A DNA stretch of 64,000 nt from Rhizobium lusitanum (GTDB lineage: Bacteria; Pseudomonadota; Alphaproteobacteria; Rhizobiales; Rhizobiaceae), in contig NZ_CP050307.1 of assembly GCF_014189535.1 (NCBI RefSeq), positions 1,178,001-1,242,000 of the forward strand. Direction: 5' to 3'. This document shows, piece after piece, positions 46,405 through 55,324 of this stretch. The notes under the pieces were generated by a model, which had not been told where the DNA came from, made no database searches, and was given only the letters and a program-made list of their open reading frames with translations. Each line of letters opens with the position of its first letter. Position 1 is the stretch's first letter. The translations under genes were made by a program, and so were the position numbers.

Positions 46405-47604
46405 ATGACTATATCAACCTCTGTTCCCCACACCCGGCAGATCACATCGCGCACAGTATTGCGCGCCATCTTCGAAACCGCGCCCGTATCCCGTGCCGAA
46501 CTGGCGCGGCTGACGGGGCTCTCGAAGCAGAGCATGTCCGAGATCGTTCGCGATCTGGAGACAGAGGGCTGGCTGCGCGTCACCGGCCGCACCCAGGGCA
46601 CGGTTGGCCGAAGCGCGGTCACTTATGAGCTGGAGCCGCACAAGGCTTTCGTCTTCGGCGCAGATGTTGGAGGCACCAAGATCCATGCCGCGCTGGCCGA
46701 CCTCACAGGTTCCATTCTTGGCGAGATCAAGGAGGGCACGGATGCGCGCGGCGGCGGCCACGTCATCGACCAGATCGTGCGCATGCATGAAGCACTGCTG
46801 CAAAAATCCGGCATTGCCGCAAAATCCGTGGAAATGGGCGCGATCGGCATTCCCGGCGCCATCCATCCGAAGACCCGGCAATTGGCGATGGTGCCGAATA
46901 TCCCCAGCCTGACGGAATTGGCCCTTGAGGATAGTCTCCGCGACAGGCTTGGTCACGACATCCTCATCGACAACGACGTCAATCTGGGCGCCCTTGGCGA
47001 GCAGTGGCGCGGTGATGGCCGCAGCATCGACAATTTCGTCTTTGTAGCGCTTGGCACCGGTATCGGCATGGGCATCATCAATGAAGGCCGCCTTATCCGC
47101 GGCGCGCGTGGAGCGGCCGGCGAAATCTCCACGCTGCCGATCGGCGCCGATCCTTTCGATTCCCGCAGTTTCGCGGCCGGCGCGCTCGAATCGTCGATCG
47201 GCAGCATCGCCATTCGTGGTCGTTATGAAGCGCTCGGCGGTACGCCCGGCCTCAGCGTGCGCGAAATGTTCGAGCGCAAGGATGACCCGGCCGCCGCTAT
47301 CGTGATCGACGAAGTGGCGCGCCTCGTCGCCACATCGCTCGTCGCCATTGCTGCCGTGGTCGATCCGGAAAGGGTGATTTTCGGAGGCAGCGTGGGAGCC
47401 CGGCCCGAACTGGTCGAGCGGATCAGCTTCTATCTGTCGCGCTGCGTGCCGGTGCCGCTATCCTGCACCATCAGTCCGCTTGGCAGCAAAGCCGGCCTGA
47501 TCGGCGCCATTGCTGCGGCACTTGACCGGTTTCGCACGACATTGTTCGAAATTCCCGGACGCGGCGAGCACGGCAAGGGTTCCATGATGGAAAAAACACC
47601 TTAA
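46405..47604 (+). CDS. ROK-family regulator lacking the zinc-binding motif
   Basis: This 399-residue protein has an N-terminal winged helix (TVLRAIFETAPVSRAELARLTGLSKQSMSEIVRDLETEGW) and a ROK domain with a well-kept phosphate motif (GADVGGTKIHAALADLTG) and GTGIGMGIINEG. The C-x-C-G-x2-G-C zinc motif is missing: after GAAGEIS the sequence runs LPIGADPFDSRSFAAG. This differs from the ROK protein at 32967, which keeps the motif. An in-frame TTG at 46396 could also start. It precedes gamma-glutamyltransferase copy 2 by 63 bases. Confidence 0.9.
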   Translation: MTISTSVPHTRQITSRTVLRAIFETAPVSRAELARLTGLSKQSMSEIVRDLETEGWLRVTGRTQGTVGRSAVTYELEPHKAFVFGADVGGTKIHAALADLTGSILGEIKEGTDARGGGHVIDQIVRMHEALLQKSGIAAKSVEMGAIGIPGAIHPKTRQLAMVPNIPSLTELALEDSLRDRLGHDILIDNDVNLGALGEQWRGDGRSIDNFVFVALGTGIGMGIINEGRLIRGARGAAGEISTLPIGADPFDSRSFAAGALESSIGSIAIRGRYEALGGTPGLSVREMFERKDDPAAAIVIDEVARLVATSLVAIAAVVDPERVIFGGSVGARPELVERISFYLSRCVPVPLSCTISPLGSKAGLIGAIAAALDRFRTTLFEIPGRGEHGKGSMMEKTP

Positions 47605-47667
47605 AACGATAGAAAGGCCGCGATCGTTCGCGGAGGCGGATAGGACGAACAGAGGACGTTGAGAGAC

Positions 47668-49257
47668 ATGCAGCAGCGGGATTTTTTCAAGCCGGGCCGT
47701 TCGGTCGCCGTTTCCGACAGGGGCATGGCGGCAACTTCGCATCCGCTGGCAACGCTTGCAGCCGTCGACATCCTGCGTGCCGGTGGCAGCGCGGTGGATG
47801 CAGCGGTTGCCGCAGTCGCGCTGCAATCCGTCATCGACCCGCACATGACCGGCATCGGCGGCGACTGCTTCGCCCTTTATAGCGCAGCCGGCGGCATGCC
47901 GGTGGCGCTCAACGGATCCGGCCGCGCGCCGCAAAAGGCGAAACTCGATTATTTCCTCGAAAAGGGCTTCACCGCCATTCCCGACGACAGCCCGCATGCG
48001 GTGACGATTCCAGGCGCCATCGATGCCTGGTGCCGGCTGATCGGCGCCTACGGTCGGTTCGATATGGGCCGCGTTCTCGCGCCGGCGATCGCAGCAGCTG
48101 AAGAGGGCTATTGCATCACGCCGCGCGTCGAACTCGACTGGGATCGCTACAGCGACCGCGTCGCCAAACACCCCGCCTCATCAGCCTATTTCCTGCCGGA
48201 TGGCCGGGCGCCACGGACCGGCGAACGCATGACCAATCCGGCGTTGGCCGCCACGCTGAAAGCCGTCGCCAGGGACGGTCGCGATGCCTTCTATCGTGGT
48301 CAGGTGGCCGAGGAGATCACCCAGGTTCTGCAATCGCTCGGCGGTCTGCATGAGGAAAGCGATTTCGCCGACTATAAGGCGTTTGAGACCACACCGATCT
48401 CCGGCAAGTTCCGCGGCCGCGATCTCATCGAGTGCCCTCCGAATGGCCAGGGACTGGCCGCCCTGTTGATCACCCGCATCCTCGACGGCTTCGATCTGCG
48501 CGATCCCAAGCTCTCGGAGGCAGATCGTATCCATCTGCATGCCGAGGCCACCAAGGCCGGCTATGCCATGCGCGACCAGTTGATCAGCGATCCGGATTAT
48601 CTGACCTTCGACATCGACGAATTGCTGTCCGACCGCTCGATCGCTGCCATGCGCGTGAAAATCAGCCTTGAACGCGCCGCCGATGCCTCTATCTGGGATG
48701 GGCCGACACACAGGGACACGGTCTATGTCTCCGTGGTCGATCGCGACGGCAATGCGATCTCGCTGATCAACTCGGTCTTCATGCCCTTCGGCAGCGGCAT
48801 CTACGCGCCACGCTCCGGCGTGCTGCTGCAGAACCGCGGCGCGGGCTTCGTCGTCAAGCAAGGACATCCGAACGCCATCGGCCCCGGCAAGCTGCCCTTC
48901 CACACCATCATCCCGGCGATGCTGATGGAGAATGGCAAGGTGCGCATGAGCTTCGGCGTCATGGGCGGACAATATCAGGCGGCCGGCCATGCCCATATGC
49001 TGACACAAATCCTCGACCGCGATCTCGATCCGCAACAGGCAAGCGACCAGCCGCGCAGCTTCTGCTTTGGCGGCAAGCTGTCGCTGGAACCGACAATTTC
49101 GGAAGAGACGAAGCGGGATCTCGAACGGCGCGGCCATGTCGCCGAATGGGCAGACGAGCCGATCGGCGGCGCGCAGGCGATCATGATCGATCACGAACGC
49201 GGCGTCCTGCTCGGTGCTTCCGACCATCGCAAGGACGGGGTCGCTCTCGGTTATTGA
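47668..49257 (+). CDS. Gamma-glutamyltransferase family protein (copy 2)
   Basis: This 529-residue GGT-family protein opens [32 protein letters not shown] and [16 protein letters not shown]. The nucleophile region reads [22 protein letters not shown], where threonine is the likely catalytic residue. [17 protein letters not shown] is the C-terminal loop. There is no signal peptide. It is clearly different from copy 1 and is nearer to the large group of GGT-like acylases. It probably forms a unit with the ROK gene upstream. The ATG at 47668 is preferred over an in-frame TTG at 47659. Confidence 0.9.
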   Translation: MQQRDFFKPGRSVAVSDRGMAATSHPLATLAAVDILRAGGSAVDAAVAAVALQSVIDPHMTGIGGDCFALYSAAGGMPVALNGSGRAPQKAKLDYFLEKGFTAIPDDSPHAVTIPGAIDAWCRLIGAYGRFDMGRVLAPAIAAAEEGYCITPRVELDWDRYSDRVAKHPASSAYFLPDGRAPRTGERMTNPALAATLKAVARDGRDAFYRGQVAEEITQVLQSLGGLHEESDFADYKAFETTPISGKFRGRDLIECPPNGQGLAALLITRILDGFDLRDPKLSEADRIHLHAEATKAGYAMRDQLISDPDYLTFDIDELLSDRSIAAMRVKISLERAADASIWDGPTHRDTVYVSVVDRDGNAISLINSVFMPFGSGIYAPRSGVLLQNRGAGFVVKQGHPNAIGPGKLPFHTIIPAMLMENGKVRMSFGVMGGQYQAAGHAHMLTQILDRDLDPQQASDQPRSFCFGGKLSLEPTISEETKRDLERRGHVAEWADEPIGGAQAIMIDHERGVLLGASDHRKDGVALGY

Positions 49258-49442
49258 GTTTGGCGGAGGATGTCACGGCAATTTTCGTGCTGAGCTCGCG
49301 CCTGATCGAAGAGGTGCATGACGAACGTGGCCGTGGCCCCATACAAACCAATTTCAGATAGATAGTGTGATGCCCAGTCCGGGTTGCTCATATCGCCTGA
49401 TAGCGCCGCGCTGAGCCCATTGCACGAGGCCGAACAACACAC
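49251..49442 (-). other. Unrecognised small ORF or gene remnant
   Basis: A GTG at 49442 follows a good GGGAGAGG and opens a 63-residue frame that ends just inside the 3' end of gamma-glutamyltransferase 2. The sequence (CNGLSAALSG, then HYLSEIGLYGATATFVMHLFDQ) looks protein-like but matches no family I know. It lies beside a long inverted repeat in a lower-GC strip, so it may be the remnant of a mobile or horizontally acquired gene. Confidence 0.3.
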
Positions 49443-49953
49443 GAATCACCTCTCCCGAGTAGAGTTATCTCCCTCGTCATTGCGGTGACGAAGGAGATAA
49501 CTCTGAGCCTCCCCCAAAAGGCTCAAATCATCTTTGTCCTATACCGGACAAAAGTACATATCTTCGGCCGAATTAAATCGAGTTCGGCGCATAAACCTAC
49601 AAAACACGATCGCAGCCAAAAACTTTTACTGCAGGATACCGGTAAGAAACCGCAGAAATTTTTATCTAAGTTACTTTGTTTTCTGGCATATGACGATTTA
49701 TGGTTGTGATGTCGCGGCGTGTTTAGGCCAGGCGTGCCCAAGCATTGTCCGAGAATTTCACATTGGCAGCGGCCTCTGTCTTAATATACTTTTTATGTGC
49801 GATATCGTGCAGAGACTCCAGGCCAGCTTGCGCATTTTTTTCGATGAACATAAATCGAACACTATCAGAGACTAGGATTATTGATCGGCTGCAGACTTCA
49901 CTGGCGCGGCCGACTGGGAGACCCGATTGCTCTTGCCCTTACGAGGAGAGAGC
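49258..49953. other. Low-GC intergenic strip
   Basis: Nearly 700 bases without a supported intact gene, lower in GC than the rest of the window. It contains the possible remnant at 49251-49442 and the 44-base inverted repeat at 49461-49504. Plus-strand frames at 49485-49709 and 49534-49875 have no family-like sequence and poor starts. Confidence 0.5.
49461..49504. repeat. Long inverted repeat
   Basis: AGAGTTATCTCC (49461-49472) pairs with GGAGATAACTCT (49493-49504), and TCGTCA (49474-49479) with TGACGA (49486-49491). That is 18 paired bases with one mismatch and a 6-base loop. It is too long and too AT-balanced for a simple terminator and no T tract follows. It may be a short palindromic element or paired transposon ends. 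Confidence 0.75.
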
Positions 49954-50670
49954 ATGTCCCCGCCTAAAAAATCAGAGATTCGCAATACACTTTTAAGGTC
50001 CTTGTCCGATCAGGACTTCGATCATATTGCGCTTCATCTCGAGTGCATTGATCTTCCAAAACGGTTTATGATCGCAACGCCTGATAGGATCAGCGACTAT
50101 ATCTATTTTCTCGAAACAGGGATCGGATCGGTCGTCGTCCGCGCGCCCGACGGAAAGAGCGCCGAGATAGGCATCTTCGGCCGCGAGGGATTTTCCCCCA
50201 CCGTTGCCCTTCAAGGGGCCGACTCAGCACCCTTCTCGATATTCATGCAGGTTGCTGGCACGGGATATCGCATCCAGAACGCCTACATCATGGCAGCTGC
50301 AAGCGATCGGCTTGAGCTGCGCAATCTGCTTTTGAGATACGTCCAGGCTGCGTCAATTCAAACGGCCTATACCGCATTCTCGAACGCGGCAGACCAGATC
50401 GAGCAGCGCTTGGCGCGTTGGCTTCTGATGTGCCACGATCGCACTGACGGCGACAAGATTGACCTGACCCATGACTTTCTTGCCGTCATGCTTGCGGTCC
50501 GCCGGCAAAGTGTCACGACAACCCTGCACGTTCTTGAGGGAAAGCACCTTGTCCTCTCCCAACGCGGCTTCGTCACAATTAGAGATCGCGCCGGCCTGGA
50601 GGCCCTTGCAGGAAGCTCCTATGGCGTGCCAGAGCGTGAGTATCGTAGGCTGATCAGCCAGACCGTTTAA
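49954..50670 (+). CDS. Crp/Fnr-family transcriptional regulator
   Basis: This 238-residue protein has an N-terminal cyclic-nucleotide-type beta-roll (YIYFLETGIGSVVVRAPDGKSAEIGIFGREGFSP), a long dimer helix and a C-terminal winged helix (HDFLAVMLAVRRQSVTTTLHVLEGKHLVL). The FNR iron-sulfur cysteines are absent and the phosphate-binding pocket is not classical, so the ligand is unclear. It belongs to the short-lineage rhizobial Crp-like regulators. AGGAG is 5 bases from the ATG at 49954. Confidence 0.88.
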   Translation: MSPPKKSEIRNTLLRSLSDQDFDHIALHLECIDLPKRFMIATPDRISDYIYFLETGIGSVVVRAPDGKSAEIGIFGREGFSPTVALQGADSAPFSIFMQVAGTGYRIQNAYIMAAASDRLELRNLLLRYVQAASIQTAYTAFSNAADQIEQRLARWLLMCHDRTDGDKIDLTHDFLAVMLAVRRQSVTTTLHVLEGKHLVLSQRGFVTIRDRAGLEALAGSSYGVPEREYRRLISQTV

Positions 50671-50782
50671 ATCTGGGCCAGGAAGTAATTTCCGCTTCGC
50701 GCGCCATCCGTCCGGCACCCCTTCTCGTCGGATTACTCGATTGCTGTCGGCATATTGACGGGACTTCAGGTCAGTTTTATAT

Positions 50783-50801
50783 TATGACCACAGTAGTCAT
50801 A
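50783..50801. promoter_or_regulatory. Toxin-antitoxin operator-like repeat
   Basis: TATGAC (50783-50788) and GTCATA (50796-50801) are perfect arms with a 7-base gap, within the AT-rich promoter stretch just before the antitoxin start. This is typical of a Phd-type autorepression site. Confidence 0.65.
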
Positions 50802-50811
50802 TAGGTGACCT

Positions 50812-51057
50812 ATGAGAGAAATTCAGCTAAAGGACGCGAAGGCAACACTTTCCGCCGTTGTCGATGACGCTCTCAGCGGCAACGCGGCAATCATCACCCG
50901 CCATGGCGAACGCACCGCCGTTGTCATTTCCTATGACGAATATCAGAAGCTGAAGCAGGTTCCGTCTTTCGGTTGGTTGCTAACCAATGCGCCGCTCGAA
51001 GACGACGACCTACCCCTGCGCAAGCCAGGCCGTTTGCTACGCGGTGACGATATCTAA
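50812..51057 (+). CDS. Antitoxin, Phd/YefM family
   Basis: This 81-residue antitoxin has the Phd/YefM fold: IQLKDAKATLSAVVDDALSGNAAIITRHGERTAVVISYDEYQKL, then a C-terminal toxin-binding tail (SFGWLLTNAPLEDDDLPLRKPGR). The N-terminal part binds the operator upstream; the tail blocks the toxin. Its stop overlaps the toxin start by one base (TAATG). Confidence 0.92.
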   Translation: MREIQLKDAKATLSAVVDDALSGNAAIITRHGERTAVVISYDEYQKLKQVPSFGWLLTNAPLEDDDLPLRKPGRLLRGDDI

Positions 51058-51503
51058 TGTATCTTCTGGATACGAATATTATCTCCGCGACATCGCCACT
51101 ACGTGCCCAAGATTTGCTGTCTCAGGCGACCAGGGCATGGATCGCAGCCCATGCCGATCGGTTTTTCCTATCCACCGTGACCGTTGCTGAAATAGAAATT
51201 GGGATTGCCAAAGCCCAGCGGACAGGTGCCAGCAAGAAAGCCGGCTTGCTTGGCGAATGGCTGGAACTGACCCTTCATCTCTATGGCGAACGTATCCTGG
51301 CACTCGATACGGCAACGGCACGGATTGCCGGCCGGCTATTCGACCAAGCGGTAGGACGTGGTGGAGATCCCGGGTTCGAAGATGCAGCCATTGCCGCAAC
51401 GGCTTTGCGGCATGATTACACGGTTCTCACCCGAAACCTGAGGCACTTCCGGCTGATGGACATCCGCTCTCTAGATCCCTTCGCCAATCCGCCGGAACTT
51501 TAG
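51057..51503 (+). CDS. vapC: PIN-domain toxin, VapC family
   Basis: This 148-residue PIN-domain ribonuclease has acidic active-site residues in YLLDTNIIS (D5), VTVAEIEIGI and PGFEDAAIAATAL. VapC toxins cut tRNA or rRNA. The gene forms a one-base-overlap pair with the antitoxin. It ends 4 bases before the convergent rhaI gene. Confidence 0.93.
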   Translation: MYLLDTNIISATSPLRAQDLLSQATRAWIAAHADRFFLSTVTVAEIEIGIAKAQRTGASKKAGLLGEWLELTLHLYGERILALDTATARIAGRLFDQAVGRGGDPGFEDAAIAATALRHDYTVLTRNLRHFRLMDIRSLDPFANPPEL

Positions 51504-51507
51504 TTCT

Positions 51508-52800
51508 TCAGATAATCCCGCCGCTCCCACCAACGGAAGCCGGACGCTCGCTTGCGACCTTCCCGCGATAACCACTCGCGCGATAAGCCGCGACCGGATC
51601 GATGGCGCCGCCTGTACGACGGCGGGCTTCGGCGAGGATCGGCTCGACATCGGCTCGATAGGCCCGCTTCAACGTGTCGGACGCCATCAGCGCGTCATTG
51701 GCATCCTGATATTCCGCCAGTGCCTTGCGGTCGACGATCAGCGCCTGCGCGTAGGCCCGGCGGATTTCGTTGGCGCTGGAGATCAGGCTTTCGATCGGAT
51801 CAGTGACATTGTGCGACTGGTCGATCATATGCGCCGGATTGAAGTCGTTGACGCCGCGCTGCTCCGCATCGATCAGTTCGTTGAAGACAAGGAACAGGCG
51901 GTAGGGCTCGATCGCGCCGGCGTCGAGATCGTCGTCGCCATATTTCGAATCGTTGAAGTGGAAGCCGCCGAGCTTGCCGAACTGGATCAGGCGGGCGACG
52001 ATCATCTCGATATTGGTGTTCGGCGCGTGATGGCCGAGATCGACGAGGCACTGGGCTTTCGGGCCGAGCGTCTGCGCGATCAGGTAGTTGGTTCCCCAAT
52101 CCTGCACGACACTGGAATAGAAAGCCGGCTCGTACATCTTGTGTTCGGAAAACAGCCGCCAGTCGTCCGGCAGCGCCTTGTAGATGTCCGCCATGGCGGC
52201 GAGATAGCGCTCGAATGCCCTGGTGAAATTGCTCTGGCCGGGGAAATTCGAGCCGTCGCCGACCCAGACGGTCAGCGCCTTGGAACCGATGGCCTTGCCG
52301 ATCTCGATGCATTCGAGATTATGCTCGACGGCCTGCGCACGGGTTGCCGCGTCGACATGGCTAAGCGAGCCGTATTTGTAGGAATGTGCCTGGCCAGCGG
52401 CGTCGGAGAAGGTGTTGGAGTTCATGGCGTCGAAGCCGAGGCCAAGCACATCGCCCTTTGCCTTGATTTCCCGGACATCTGCCTTGTCCCAGGGGATATG
52501 CAGCGAAACGGTCGGCGTTGCGCGCGTCAACTGGTTGATGACGGCGCAATCGTCGAGCTTGTCGAAAATGCCGCGCGGCTCACCGGTGCCCGGAAAGCGG
52601 GCAAAGCGCGTGCCGCCCGTGCCGACGCCCCAGGAGGGAATGGCGACGAAGAATTCGGAAACCTTCTTCGTTACGGCTTCGATATCGACGCCACGACGGG
52701 CGAGATTTGCGCCCAGCGCCTCATAATCGGATTTGAGCGCGACGGCGCGCTTTTCATTTTCAATAGCGACCAGATCCGGCGCGATTCTAAACTCAGCCAT
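51508..52800 (-). CDS. rhaI: L-rhamnose isomerase
   Basis: This 430-residue TIM-barrel sugar isomerase of the rhizobial RhaI type converts L-rhamnose to L-rhamnulose. Metal and substrate residues lie in SEHKMYEPAFYSS, LVDLGHHAPNTNIE and GGFHFNDSKYGDDDLDAG. It is the second gene of the minus-strand rhaDI operon. GGAGGAA precedes the ATG. Confidence 0.94.
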   Translation of the reverse strand: MAEFRIAPDLVAIENEKRAVALKSDYEALGANLARRGVDIEAVTKKVSEFFVAIPSWGVGTGGTRFARFPGTGEPRGIFDKLDDCAVINQLTRATPTVSLHIPWDKADVREIKAKGDVLGLGFDAMNSNTFSDAAGQAHSYKYGSLSHVDAATRAQAVEHNLECIEIGKAIGSKALTVWVGDGSNFPGQSNFTRAFERYLAAMADIYKALPDDWRLFSEHKMYEPAFYSSVVQDWGTNYLIAQTLGPKAQCLVDLGHHAPNTNIEMIVARLIQFGKLGGFHFNDSKYGDDDLDAGAIEPYRLFLVFNELIDAEQRGVNDFNPAHMIDQSHNVTDPIESLISSANEIRRAYAQALIVDRKALAEYQDANDALMASDTLKRAYRADVEPILAEARRRTGGAIDPVAAYRASGYRGKVASERPASVGGSGGII

Positions 52801-52849
52801 TCTTTCCTCCCAGATACGTCATTCGAAACATTAAAGTGCGATCACCCTG

Positions 52850-53010
52850 CAGGCCACCACCCGCCCTCGCCCTTCGAGGGCCCTACGGGCCTCAGGGTGA
52901 GGGCTGATCTCCGCAATCGCTACTCAACCCTCATGGTGAGGTGCGCGGCCGCAAGAGTGGAGCGAATGCGGCAGGGCCTCGAACCACGAGGGTGGCCCTG
53001 AGGCTGCCAC
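52850..53010. repeat. Rhizobial intergenic palindromic repeat between rhaD and rhaI
   Basis: The 221-base gap between two genes of one operon is filled with repeat-like sequence. CCCTTCGAGGGCCC, CGGGCCTCAGGGTGAGGG, CCCTCATGGTGAGG and CGAACCACGAGGGTGGCCCTGAGG can form several hairpins. Such CTCAGGGTGAGG-type mosaics (RIME-like) are common between genes in rhizobia. They may tune the rhaD:rhaI message ratio. Confidence 0.65.
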
Positions 53011-53021
53011 TTCCTCGCTAA

Positions 53022-55118
53022 CTACCGCGTAAAGCTCTGCGCGTTGCCGGCGTCGACGTTAATGATATTGCCGGTCGACTTGGCGGAAAGGTCCGAAGCC
53101 AGGAAATAGATCGCCTCGGCAATATCCTCCGGGAAGACATTGAGCTTCAGCATGGAACGCTTGCGGTAGTGTTCCTCAAGATCATCCACCTCGATCTTCG
53201 ACGAGGCAGCGCGCTGCTCGCGCCATTCGCCGTTCCAGATCTTCGAGCCGCGCAGGACCGCATCGGGATTGACCGTGTTGACGCGAATGCCCGCATCCGC
53301 ACCTTCAAGCGCCAGGCAGCGCGCCAGATGAATCTCCGCGGCCTTGGCCGTGCAATAGGCGGCGGCGTTCGGCGATGACGCTAGACCATTCTTCGAAGCG
53401 ACGAAGACGACATTGCCGCCGATGTTCTGACGGCGGAAGAGCCGGAAGGCCTCGCGCGAGACGAGGAAATAGCCGGTGGCGAGAATGTCAATATTGCGGT
53501 TCCACATCGAAAGCTCGGTGCTTTCGATTGGCGCTGAGGAAGCAATGCCGGCATTGGAGACGAGGATATCGATACCGCCGAACTCGACGCAGGCTTCGGC
53601 GAAGGAGGAAATGACCCCCTCTTCCTTGGTCACGTCGAGCCTGACGCTGCGCACAGCGTCGGCGCCGTATCTCTTGGCGAAGTCGGCCTGCGTGTTCTCA
53701 AGTGCCGCCTGGTCGATGTCAGCCAGCACGACGCAGGCACCCTCGTCCACCAGACGCGCCGCTGTGGCGCGGCCGATGCCGCCGGCACCACCGGTGACGA
53801 AGGCGACGCGGCCGGCAAGGCTCTTCGGCTTCGGCATGCGCTGCAGCTTTGCCTCTTCCAGCAGCCAATATTCGATGTCGAAGGCCTCCTGCTCCGGCAG
53901 CCCCTGATATTCGGAGACGGTGGAAGCGCCACGCATGACGTTGATGGCGTTGACGTAAAACTCGCCGGCAATGCGCGCCGTCGCCTTGTCGCGGGCAAAG
54001 GACAGCAGGCCGACGCCCGGCACCAGGAAGATCACCGGATTAGGATCACGCATGGCGGGCGAATTGTCGTGCTTGCAGTCATTGTAATAGCGGGCGTAAT
54101 CGGCGCGATAATCTTCCAGCGCCTTGTCGAGACCGGCGATCACCGCATTGGCATCCGGCTTGGCCGGATCGAAATCGACGATCAGCGGGCGGATCTTGGT
54201 GCGCAGGAAATGGTCCGGGCAGCTGGTGCCGAGCGCGCCGAGCGGACGCAGATCCCTGGAATTGACGAAGTCGAGCACGGCATCCTGATCGTCGAAATGA
54301 CCGAGCTTGCGCTCCGCCTTGCCGATGCGGCCGCGGATTTCCGGCATCAGCCGTGCGGCGATCGCGCGGCGTTCCGCTTGCGGCAGGCTCTGAGCAACAG
54401 CGCCACCGAAGATGGTCTTGCCTTCGGTCTTTGCCGCAAACCATTGAATGGCCTTGTTGATGATCGCAAGCGTCAGCTCGTAGCAATCCTTAGCATCGTT
54501 GGCCCAGGTGAACAGGCCGTGGCTTTCAAGCACAACGCCCTTGGAATTCGGATGCGCCTTGACGAAGGCTTCGAGATCGAGGCCGAGCTGGAAGCCCGGA
54601 CGGCGCCAGGGTAGCCAGCCAATGTCGTCACCGAAGATTTCGCGGGTCAGTTCGCGGGAATTCTTGGCGGCGGCAATCGCGATGATCGCGTCCGGGTGCA
54701 TGTGGTCGACATGGGTAAATGGCACGAAACCGTGCAGCGGCGTGTCGATGGAAGCGGCGCGGGCATTGAGATTGTAGGTGCAATGCGGCAGGAAGCCGAC
54801 CATGCGATCCTCGTCGGCAACACCCTTGTAGATGCTCTTCAGGCTGTCGAGCTTGTCCTGATAAAGCGTTGCGAAGCCGTCGAGCTTGATGGTGCCGACA
54901 TCGCCGCCGGAGCCCTTGACCCACAGGATCTTGACCTTCTCGCCGGTCAGCGGGTCGGTTTCCATGACCTTGGCCGACGTGTTGCCGCCACCGTAATTGG
55001 TGATACGCTTGTCGGCGCCAAGCAGATTGGAGCGGTAGAGCAACTTGCCCGGCTCGTCGAGCTTGGCCGCATAAGCGTCATCCCAACGATTGTCCAGAAG
55101 TCGAACCTCAGCCGTCAT
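53022..55118 (-). CDS. rhaD: Bifunctional rhamnulose-1-phosphate aldolase / short-chain dehydrogenase
   Basis: This 698-residue fusion has a class II aldolase/adducin domain (about 1-400; zinc ligands around HMHPD and ESHGLFTWA) and an SDR dehydrogenase (about 425-698; VTGGAGGIGRATAARL, YCTAKAAEIHLARC). The aldolase splits rhamnulose-1-phosphate into dihydroxyacetone phosphate and L-lactaldehyde, and the SDR part would oxidise or reduce the lactaldehyde. The longer frame to 55163 is not needed: GGAGGA precedes the ATG at 55118. It is divergent from rhaR. Confidence 0.94.
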   Translation of the reverse strand: MTAEVRLLDNRWDDAYAAKLDEPGKLLYRSNLLGADKRITNYGGGNTSAKVMETDPLTGEKVKILWVKGSGGDVGTIKLDGFATLYQDKLDSLKSIYKGVADEDRMVGFLPHCTYNLNARAASIDTPLHGFVPFTHVDHMHPDAIIAIAAAKNSRELTREIFGDDIGWLPWRRPGFQLGLDLEAFVKAHPNSKGVVLESHGLFTWANDAKDCYELTLAIINKAIQWFAAKTEGKTIFGGAVAQSLPQAERRAIAARLMPEIRGRIGKAERKLGHFDDQDAVLDFVNSRDLRPLGALGTSCPDHFLRTKIRPLIVDFDPAKPDANAVIAGLDKALEDYRADYARYYNDCKHDNSPAMRDPNPVIFLVPGVGLLSFARDKATARIAGEFYVNAINVMRGASTVSEYQGLPEQEAFDIEYWLLEEAKLQRMPKPKSLAGRVAFVTGGAGGIGRATAARLVDEGACVVLADIDQAALENTQADFAKRYGADAVRSVRLDVTKEEGVISSFAEACVEFGGIDILVSNAGIASSAPIESTELSMWNRNIDILATGYFLVSREAFRLFRRQNIGGNVVFVASKNGLASSPNAAAYCTAKAAEIHLARCLALEGADAGIRVNTVNPDAVLRGSKIWNGEWREQRAASSKIEVDDLEEHYRKRSMLKLNVFPEDIAEAIYFLASDLSAKSTGNIINVDAGNAQSFTR

Positions 55119-55185
55119 GTCATCCTCCCATAGAATCTTCATTTGCAAGCGCACCGAAACCACGGAATTACGCCGTTACGATCAG

Positions 55186-55215
55186 GATATCGCTCACGTA
55201 GAGTCGTTTTGTCAA
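55186..55215 (-). promoter_or_regulatory. Promoter-like pair for rhaDI
   Basis: On the minus strand TTGACA (55215-55210) and GATATC (55191-55186) are 18 bases apart, 68 bases before the rhaD ATG. The adjacent inverted repeat could place RhaR next to the -35 element. Confidence 0.5.
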
Positions 55216-55218
55216 TCG

Positions 55219-55272
55219 AAAACGATCATATTCAATAATGCTGCGGTGCAGTATGAAAGTTTATGATCGTTT
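55219..55272. promoter_or_regulatory. Probable RhaR operator repeats
   Basis: AAAACGATCATA (55219-55230) and TATGATCGTTT (55262-55272) are inverted copies 31 bases apart. A further direct copy (TTTATGATTG) follows at 55271-55280 and runs into a TTGACA. The spacing and multiplicity suit a DeoR-family repressor controlling both rhaDI and rhaRSTPQUK. Confidence 0.65.
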
Positions 55273-55324
55273 ATGATTGACACCTTGCCATATTTACGGA
55301 ATAACCGCCAACAAGGAGGAACCG

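Noticed and set aside
49485..49875. Two plus-strand ORFs in the low-GC strip
   Set aside because: Start codons lack ribosome sites, the frames overlap each other and neither resembles a known protein.
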